From Syntrophaceae bacterium UBA4810 (GTDB lineage: Bacteria > Desulfobacterota > Syntrophia > Syntrophales > Smithellaceae): 10,037 nt of DNA. The notes below the pieces were generated by a model. That model was given only the letters and a program-made list of their open reading frames with translations, was not told the DNA's origin and searched no databases. Location of the stretch: contig DHGA01000043.1 of NCBI GenBank assembly GCA_002402545.1, positions 15,772 through 25,808 on the forward strand, read 5' to 3'. The position numbers were made by a program, and so were the translations under genes. Each line of letters starts with the position of its first letter. The stretch's first letter is position 1. Of this stretch, positions 6,081 through 10,037 are shown one piece after another.

Positions 6081-6269
6081 GTGAGCAAGATGGTTAAAGT
6101 TAAAATGATTAAAAGCGAAATCGGCCGGCCCGAGAAGCAAAGGAAAGTTTTACGAGGCCTGGGGCTTAATAAATTAAATAGCTGCGTAACCTTAAAAGAC
6201 ACGCCGCAAATACGCGGTATGATAAATAAAGTTATTCATCTGGTTTCTGTTGAAGAGGTCAAGGGGTAA
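6081..6269 (+). CDS. rpmD: 50S ribosomal protein L30 (uL30)
   Basis: L30 is a small 50S protein with a ferredoxin-like fold. With the GTG at 6081 the product has 62 residues; with the ATG at 6090 it would have 59, which is also within the family range. The pattern VKVKMIKSEIGRPEKQRKVL, then RGLGLNKLNSCVTLKDTPQI, then RGMINKVIHLVSVEEV, is the standard bacterial L30 sequence order. L30 is commonly missing from reduced Patescibacteria/CPR genomes, so its presence is a weak taxonomic pointer away from that group. A 31-base gap precedes it, and only three bases separate it from rplO. Its end carries AAGGGG (6261-6266), the ribosome-binding site of rplO. Confidence 0.96.
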   Translation: MSKMVKVKMIKSEIGRPEKQRKVLRGLGLNKLNSCVTLKDTPQIRGMINKVIHLVSVEEVKG

Positions 6270-6272
6270 AAT

Positions 6273-6719
6273 ATGAACTTGAGTTTGCTTAAAGCACCTG
6301 CCGGAGCAACTAAAAAGAGAAAAAGAGTGGGCCGCGGCGAATCTTCGGGCTGGGGAAAAACTTCCGGCCGGGGCAGTAAAGGTCAAAAGGCCCGTTCCGG
6401 CGGAAAGGTTCGCGCCGGTTTTGAAGGCGGCCAGATGCCTCTTTCTCGCAGATTGCCGAAAAGAGGTTTTCGTAATCCGTTCAGAGAAGAATATATTGCT
6501 GTAAACCTTACAGACATATGCCGTAAGTTTTCCAAAGGAGCGGTAATAGATGAGGTGTCTCTTTTAGCTAATGGAATTTTAAGAAAAAAAGGTAATAAAG
6601 TTAAAATTCTGGCTAAAGGCGAAATTGATTTCCCGGTTACAATAAAACTCGCAAAAATTAGTCAGGCCGCTAAAGAAAAAATAACCGCGGCTGGCGGATC
6701 TGTAGAAGAGGTAATTTAA
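6273..6719 (+). CDS. rplO: 50S ribosomal protein L15 (uL15)
   Basis: L15 is a late-assembling 50S protein with a long basic N-terminal extension that runs into 23S rRNA. The product has 148 residues. It has the Gly/Arg/Lys-rich first third with RKRVGRGESSGWGKTSGRG and SKGQKARSGGKVRAGFEGGQ, then PLSRRLPKRGFRNPF, followed by the globular part with VIDEVSLL and KVKILAKGEIDFPVTIKL. It ends with the family-type AAGGSVEEVI. ATG 6273 follows AAGGGG with six bases of spacing. Its stop is one base before the secY start, and the secY ribosome-binding site lies inside its last codons. This is the tightest junction in the window without an overlap and a strong case for coupled translation. Confidence 0.98.
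   Translation: MNLSLLKAPAGATKKRKRVGRGESSGWGKTSGRGSKGQKARSGGKVRAGFEGGQMPLSRRLPKRGFRNPFREEYIAVNLTDICRKFSKGAVIDEVSLLANGILRKKGNKVKILAKGEIDFPVTIKLAKISQAAKEKITAAGGSVEEVI
6708..6712 (+). promoter_or_regulatory. Ribosome-binding site for the TTG start of secY
   Basis: GAGGT inside the final codons of rplO lies eight bases before TTG 6721. It supports a secY product starting MLEGLGG and translational coupling to rplO. Confidence 0.7.
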
Positions 6720-6720
6720 A

Positions 6721-8028
6721 TTGTTAGAAGGACTAGGCGGTGTTTCCAAGATACCGGAGCTACAAAGAAGGATTTTGTTTACTGTTCTTCTTTTAGCTGT
6801 ATACCGTATAGGTGTCTACATACCCACTCCCGGTATAGATAATGTCGCTCTGATGGCGTATTTTGAACATGCCCGCGGTTCATTATTTGGAATGATGGAT
6901 ATGTTCGCGGGTGGGGCTTTCAGCAATTTTTCTATCTTTGCACTGGGCATTATGCCGTATATCAGTTCTTCGATTATTATACAGCTTTTAACCGTTGCGG
7001 TGCCTCATCTGGAAAGGCTTTCCAAGGAAGGCGAATCCGGGCGGCGTAAAATAACACAGTATACGCGTTACGGCACTATTGGCCTTAGTATTATCCAGGG
7101 TTTTGGAATAGCATTCGGGCTGCAACAAATGGCTGGTCCATCGGGAGCACCTATTGTTTTACAACCGGGTCCGGCTTTTATGTTCATGACCGTCATTACC
7201 CTGACTTCCGGTACGGCATTTTTAATGTGGCTGGGAGAGACGATTACGGAAAAAGGAATCGGTAACGGTATATCTCTGATTATATTTGCCGGCATCGTTT
7301 GTCGTATGCCCGCGGCTATAGGTAATACTTATCAGCTTATTACGGCCGATGAATTAGGAGTGCTGATTATATTATTGCTTTCGGTAATGATGGTATTAGT
7401 CATCGCGGCTATTGTTTATGTTGAAGCGGCGCAGCGCCGTATACCGGTACAGTACGCCAAAAGAATAGTAGGACGCAAGATGTATGGAGGCCAGACGACG
7501 CACCTGCCCTTGAAAATAAATTCCGCGGGTGTTATTCCACCGATTTTTGCTTCTTCCGTTATTATGTTTCCGGCAACGATTGCTAACTTTGCCCAGGAAG
7601 GGTGGATGAAACAGATTGCCGGTTATTTGATACCCGGTAAAATTGGCTATGAGGTTCTTTATGTCGCGCTTATATTTTTCTTCTGCTTCTTTTACACGGC
7701 GGTAACTATTAAGCCGGATGATATGGCAGATAATATGAAAAAGTTTGGCGGTTTTGTCCCGGGAATCCGTCCCGGAAAGAAAACGGCGGAATATATTGAA
7801 GAAATATTGGAAAGGCTAACTTTCAGCGGAGCCATATATGTTTCGATTATCTGTGTGCTGCCCAGTATTTTGATTGGCCAGTTTAATATACCTTTTTATT
7901 TTGGCGGCACCGCTCTCTTGATTGTTGTTGGCGTGGCATTGGATACGGCAAGTCAGATTGAATCTCATTTGCTGACCAGGCAATATGAAGGATTTATGAA
8001 AAAAGGACATATTGCCCGCAGAAGGTAG
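6721..8028 (+). CDS. secY: Protein translocase subunit SecY
   Basis: SecY forms the protein-conducting channel of the inner membrane, working with SecE and SecA or the ribosome. The product has 435 residues and about ten hydrophobic segments. Conserved blocks are YRIGVYIPTPGID at the end of TM1 (28-40), the plug/TM2 region GGAFSNFSIFALGIMPYISS (64-83), GETITEKGIGNGISLIIFAG (172-191), QRRIPVQYAKR (238-248) with GGQTTHLPLKINSAGVIP in loop C4/TM7, and the C5 loop GGFVPGIRPG with Arg350, equivalent to E. coli Arg357 and important for SecA action. The C-terminus IESHLLTRQYEGF is typical. TTG at 6721 is the start, one base after the rplO stop. Unlike many bacteria, no adk follows; map comes 36 bases later. 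Confidence 0.99.
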   Translation: MLEGLGGVSKIPELQRRILFTVLLLAVYRIGVYIPTPGIDNVALMAYFEHARGSLFGMMDMFAGGAFSNFSIFALGIMPYISSSIIIQLLTVAVPHLERLSKEGESGRRKITQYTRYGTIGLSIIQGFGIAFGLQQMAGPSGAPIVLQPGPAFMFMTVITLTSGTAFLMWLGETITEKGIGNGISLIIFAGIVCRMPAAIGNTYQLITADELGVLIILLLSVMMVLVIAAIVYVEAAQRRIPVQYAKRIVGRKMYGGQTTHLPLKINSAGVIPPIFASSVIMFPATIANFAQEGWMKQIAGYLIPGKIGYEVLYVALIFFFCFFYTAVTIKPDDMADNMKKFGGFVPGIRPGKKTAEYIEEILERLTFSGAIYVSIICVLPSILIGQFNIPFYFGGTALLIVVGVALDTASQIESHLLTRQYEGFMKKGHIARRR

Positions 8029-8064
8029 GGGAAGATTACTTCAATAGTTATATGTGCTTTTAAG

Positions 8065-8814
8065 ATGGTAATTATAAAACTTCCAGATGAAATTGAAAAA
8101 GCACGGGCAAGCAATAAAATCGTTGCGGAAGTTTTAAGCAGAATTAAAGAGAAAGTTAAACCGGGAATAAAAACTAAAGAGCTGGATAAGTTAGCCGAGG
8201 AGATAGCTGAAAAACGAGGAGCGAAACCGGCTTTTAAAGGTTACCGAGGCTTTCCTTACGCTCTATGCGTCTCGGTAAATGAACAGGTTGTGCATGGTAT
8301 GCCTTCCGACCGGATATTAGAAGAAGGCGATATTGTCGGTTTTGATTTTGGTATTTATTATAACGGATTTTTTGGTGACGCGGCGGTAACGCTGCCTGTA
8401 GGCAAAATATCACCAAGCGCGGCGAAGCTGATCGAGGTTACTGAAAAAAGTTTGTATCAAGGTATCGCTCAGGCGAGAATCGGTAACAGGCTGGGCGCTA
8501 TATCAGCGGCCGTGCAGAGTACCGTGGAAAAAAATGGTTTTTCAGTGGTGAGAGATTATGTGGGTCATGGCATAGGAAAAAATTTGCATGAAGATCCGCA
8601 GATACCTAATTTCGGCAAGAAAGACCGCGGGATTGAATTAAAAAGCGGTATGCTTTTGGCCATTGAGCCGATGGTCAACGAGAAGGAATATAAAGTAAAA
8701 GTTTTGTCCGATGATTGGACGGTCGTTACGGCAGACGGAGGTTTGTCTGCTCATTTTGAGCATTCCGTGGCCATTACTGAAAATGGTCCGGATATATTGA
8801 GTAAACTGAATTGA
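8065..8814 (+). CDS. map: Methionine aminopeptidase, type I
   Basis: MetAP removes the N-terminal Met from new proteins when the second residue is small. The product has 249 residues with the pita-bread fold order. The five metal ligands are all visible: Asp94 (GFDFG), Asp105 (FFGDAA), His168 (YVGHGIG), Glu201 (LAIEPMV) and Glu232 (FEHSVAI). His77 (VVHG) and His175 (LHED) match the catalytic histidines. There is no N-terminal zinc or SH3 extension, so this is a type Ia-like short enzyme. The start MVIIKLPDEIEKAR fits the family (MIxIKxPEEIEKMR). Directly before ATG 8065 no Shine-Dalgarno is evident, only TTTTAAG; the nearest G-rich stretch is AGGGGAAG at 8027-8034, far upstream. The stop is TGA. 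Confidence 0.98.
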   Translation: MVIIKLPDEIEKARASNKIVAEVLSRIKEKVKPGIKTKELDKLAEEIAEKRGAKPAFKGYRGFPYALCVSVNEQVVHGMPSDRILEEGDIVGFDFGIYYNGFFGDAAVTLPVGKISPSAAKLIEVTEKSLYQGIAQARIGNRLGAISAAVQSTVEKNGFSVVRDYVGHGIGKNLHEDPQIPNFGKKDRGIELKSGMLLAIEPMVNEKEYKVKVLSDDWTVVTADGGLSAHFEHSVAITENGPDILSKLN

Positions 8815-8872
8815 CATTTTTATATATGGCGATTCGTGTAGGGTTTTAAAAAAAGAAAAAGAAATAATTTAT

Positions 8873-9091
8873 ATGGCCAAAGAAGAAGCAATAGAAGTAG
8901 AAGGCAGGGTTGTTGAACCATTGCCCAACGCCATGTTCAGAGTAGAGCTGGACAACGGGCATAAAGTTTTAGCCCATATTTCCGGTAAGATGAGGATGCA
9001 TTTTATCAAGATACTCCCGGGTGATAAGGTTACCGTGGAGCTTTCTCCTTATGATTTAACCAGAGGCAGAATCACTTACCGGACAAAGTAA
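8873..9091 (+). CDS. infA: Translation initiation factor IF-1
   Basis: IF-1 binds the 30S A site and works with IF-2 and IF-3 in choosing initiator tRNA and start codon. The product has exactly 72 residues, the standard size, and a single S1-type OB fold. Its sequence is nearly canonical: MAKEEAIEVEGRVVE, LPNAMFRVELDNGHKVLAHI, SGKMRMHFIKILPGDKV and ELSPYDLTRGRITYR. ATG 8873 is certain from this N-terminus. The 58-base gap before it, the longest in the window, has only an A-rich run (about 8847-8866) and no GGAG core, so initiation may rely on low structure and A-richness. Having infA next to rpmJ and rpsM is common in bacteria. Confidence 0.98.
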   Translation: MAKEEAIEVEGRVVEPLPNAMFRVELDNGHKVLAHISGKMRMHFIKILPGDKVTVELSPYDLTRGRITYRTK

Positions 9092-9121
9092 ATTATATTT
9101 GGCTTAGATTAGGAGTTAGCG

Positions 9122-9235
9122 GTGAAAGTAAGATCATCTGTAAAAAAAATATGTGATAAATGTAAGATAATCAAGCGCAAGGGTGTTTTGCGCGTGATTT
9201 GTGAAAACCCGAAACATAAACAGCGTCAGGGTTAA
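9122..9235 (+). CDS. rpmJ: 50S ribosomal protein L36, zinc-binding type (bL36)
   Basis: L36 is the smallest 50S protein and helps stabilise 23S rRNA near the L7/L12 stalk base. The product has 37 residues, a normal length for the short form. It reads MKVRSSVKKICDKCKIIKRK, then GVLRVICENPKHKQRQG. The zinc ligands are Cys11, Cys14, Cys27 and His32 (CxxC–x12–C–x4–H), so this is the C+ form. The start is GTG at 9122, with AGGAG at 9111-9115 and six bases of spacing. It lies between infA (30-base gap) and rpsM (16-base gap), the usual place. A run of eight A (9142-9149) codes for Lys-Lys and the start of the next codon. Confidence 0.97.
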   Translation: MKVRSSVKKICDKCKIIKRKGVLRVICENPKHKQRQG

Positions 9236-9238
9236 TTT

Positions 9239-9245
9239 AGGAGGT
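9239..9245 (+). promoter_or_regulatory. Strong Shine-Dalgarno for the GTG start of rpsM
   Basis: AGGAGGT lies six bases before GTG 9252. With the rpsC site it is the strongest in the window and confirms the GTG start. Confidence 0.85.
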
Positions 9246-9251
9246 TATTAG

Positions 9252-9620
9252 GTGGCACGAATTTCAGGAGTTGATTTACCGAAAAATAAAAGAATGGAAG
9301 TCGCTTTGACTTATATTTACGGCATTGGAAATACTAAAGCGAGGCAAATCCTCAAAGATGCCAATGTAAGCCCGGATACTAAAACCGATGAGCTTGCCGA
9401 TTCGGAAATATCAGCGATTAGAAATATTATAGACAAAGATCACAAAGTTGAAGGTGACTTGAGACGTGAATTGTCCATGTCTATTAAAAGGTTGATGGAT
9501 ATCGGCACATATCGGGGATTTCGGCATCGCAAGGGACTTCCGGTTAGGGGGCAAAGAACCCACACGAACAGCCGTACAAGAAAAGGTCCGCGCCGCGCAA
9601 TAGCGGGAAAGAAAAAGTAA
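9252..9620 (+). CDS. rpsM: 30S ribosomal protein S13 (uS13)
   Basis: S13 is a 30S head protein that pairs with S19, contacts P-site tRNA with its basic tail and forms bridges to L5. The product has 122 residues. It begins MARISGVDLPKNKRMEVALT and continues YIYGIGNTKARQIL, which contains the helix-hairpin-helix-like GIG. After the charged middle (DLRRELSMSIKRLMDIGTYR) comes the signature GFRHRKGLPVRGQRTHTNSR and TRKGPRRAIAGKKK. The start is GTG with a near-perfect ribosome-binding site. It is the first gene of the classic alpha operon. In E. coli S4 represses that operon through a pseudoknot at this start; the short 16-base gap here leaves little room outside rpmJ for such a structure. Confidence 0.98.
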   Translation: MARISGVDLPKNKRMEVALTYIYGIGNTKARQILKDANVSPDTKTDELADSEISAIRNIIDKDHKVEGDLRRELSMSIKRLMDIGTYRGFRHRKGLPVRGQRTHTNSRTRKGPRRAIAGKKK

Positions 9621-9642
9621 CACAAATTAAGCCGGAGGAAAA

Positions 9643-10035
9643 ATGGCGAAGGTAACTAGAAAAACTGGCAAAAAAAAGGAAAAGAAAAACATAACTGACG
9701 GAATAGCGCATATTCAGTCAACGTTTAATAATACAATAATTACGATAACCGATTTAACCGGTAACGTAATTGCATGGTCATCTTCAGGCATGCAGGGTTT
9801 TAAAGGTTCGCGCAAGAGCACGCCCTTTGCGGCGCAGATGGCCGCCGAAGACGCGGTGCGTAAAGCCAAGGAACAGGGCATGCGTAAAGTACAGGTTTAT
9901 ATAAAAGGCCCGGGAGCGGGAAGAGAGTCAGCCCTGCGTTCATTGCAGCTGGCTGGTCTTACGATTACCGTAATTCGTGATGTGACACCTGTTCCCCATA
10001 ACGGATGCAGGCCGCCGAAACGTAGAAGAGTATAA
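9643..10035 (+). CDS. rpsK: 30S ribosomal protein S11 (uS11)
   Basis: S11 lies on the 30S platform, where it contacts mRNA near the E site together with S7 and helps form the Shine-Dalgarno channel with S18. The product has 130 residues, the usual size. It has a Lys-rich N-terminus (KTGKKKEKKN), then GIAHIQSTFNNTIITITDLT, WSSSGMQGFKGSRKSTPFAA, and GPGAGRESALRSLQLAGL. The end is DVTPVPHNGCRPPKRRRV, with Asn120-Gly121 at the site where E. coli S11 carries isoaspartate. The ATG at 9643 follows GGAGGA at 9634-9639 with rather tight spacing. The TAA stop is complete two bases before the window ends; rpsD would be the expected next gene. Confidence 0.98.
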   Translation: MAKVTRKTGKKKEKKNITDGIAHIQSTFNNTIITITDLTGNVIAWSSSGMQGFKGSRKSTPFAAQMAAEDAVRKAKEQGMRKVQVYIKGPGAGRESALRSLQLAGLTITVIRDVTPVPHNGCRPPKRRRV

Positions 10036-10037
10036 TA

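Noticed and set aside
1..10037. Inserted accessory genes, mobile elements, CRISPR arrays or RNA genes
   Set aside because: Every gene is a core translation or secretion gene in standard order, the gaps are at most 58 bases, and no repeats or tRNA-like stretches were seen.

Overview
The window is a single, uninterrupted bacterial ribosomal-protein superoperon (S10–spc–alpha type). All 23 genes lie on the + strand, and almost no sequence is left over. In order the genes are: rplB (L2, 3' part only), rpsS, rplV, rpsC, rplP, rpmC, rpsQ | rplN, rplX, rplE, rpsN, rpsH, rplF, rplR, rpsE, rpmD, rplO, secY, map, infA, rpmJ | rpsM, rpsK. The bars mark where other bacteria often split the cluster into S10, spc and alpha operons. 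Upstream, rplC-rplD-rplW and the rest of rplB would be expected; downstream, rpsD-rpoA-rplQ. Both lie outside the window.

The gene products work as one module. The L and S proteins build the 50S and 30S subunits. SecY is the membrane channel for exported and membrane proteins. Methionine aminopeptidase trims the N-terminal Met of new chains at the ribosome, and IF-1 acts in 30S initiation. Intergenic gaps run from an 11-base overlap (L16/L29) to 58 bases (map/infA). No factor-independent terminator is visible and no convincing internal promoter was found, so co-transcription with much translational coupling is the simplest reading.

The host is a bacterium that uses UGA as a stop: five genes end in TGA at lengths normal for their families. 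It has the zinc-binding (C+) forms of S14 and L36, and L24 carries a C-terminal CxxC/CxxC ribbon. L30 is present, which argues against Patescibacteria/CPR. adk, often found between secY and map, is absent here. Base composition is moderate, slightly AT-rich. Start codons are mixed: 14 ATG, 5 GTG and 3 TTG among the 22 visible starts. The protein sequences look like an uncultured deep-branching lineage (for example Omnitrophota or Elusimicrobiota), but this is an impression, not a demonstrated placement.

I found no mobile element, CRISPR array, RNA gene, toxin or defence system, and no inserted foreign gene. No previously undescribed system is evident. The points worth a second look are small: weak ribosome-binding sites and tiny leader ORFs before map and infA, heavy use of TTG/GTG starts, the missing adk, a recurring GGAGTT ribosome-binding motif, and a few unusual residues at conserved positions in L2 and L5.
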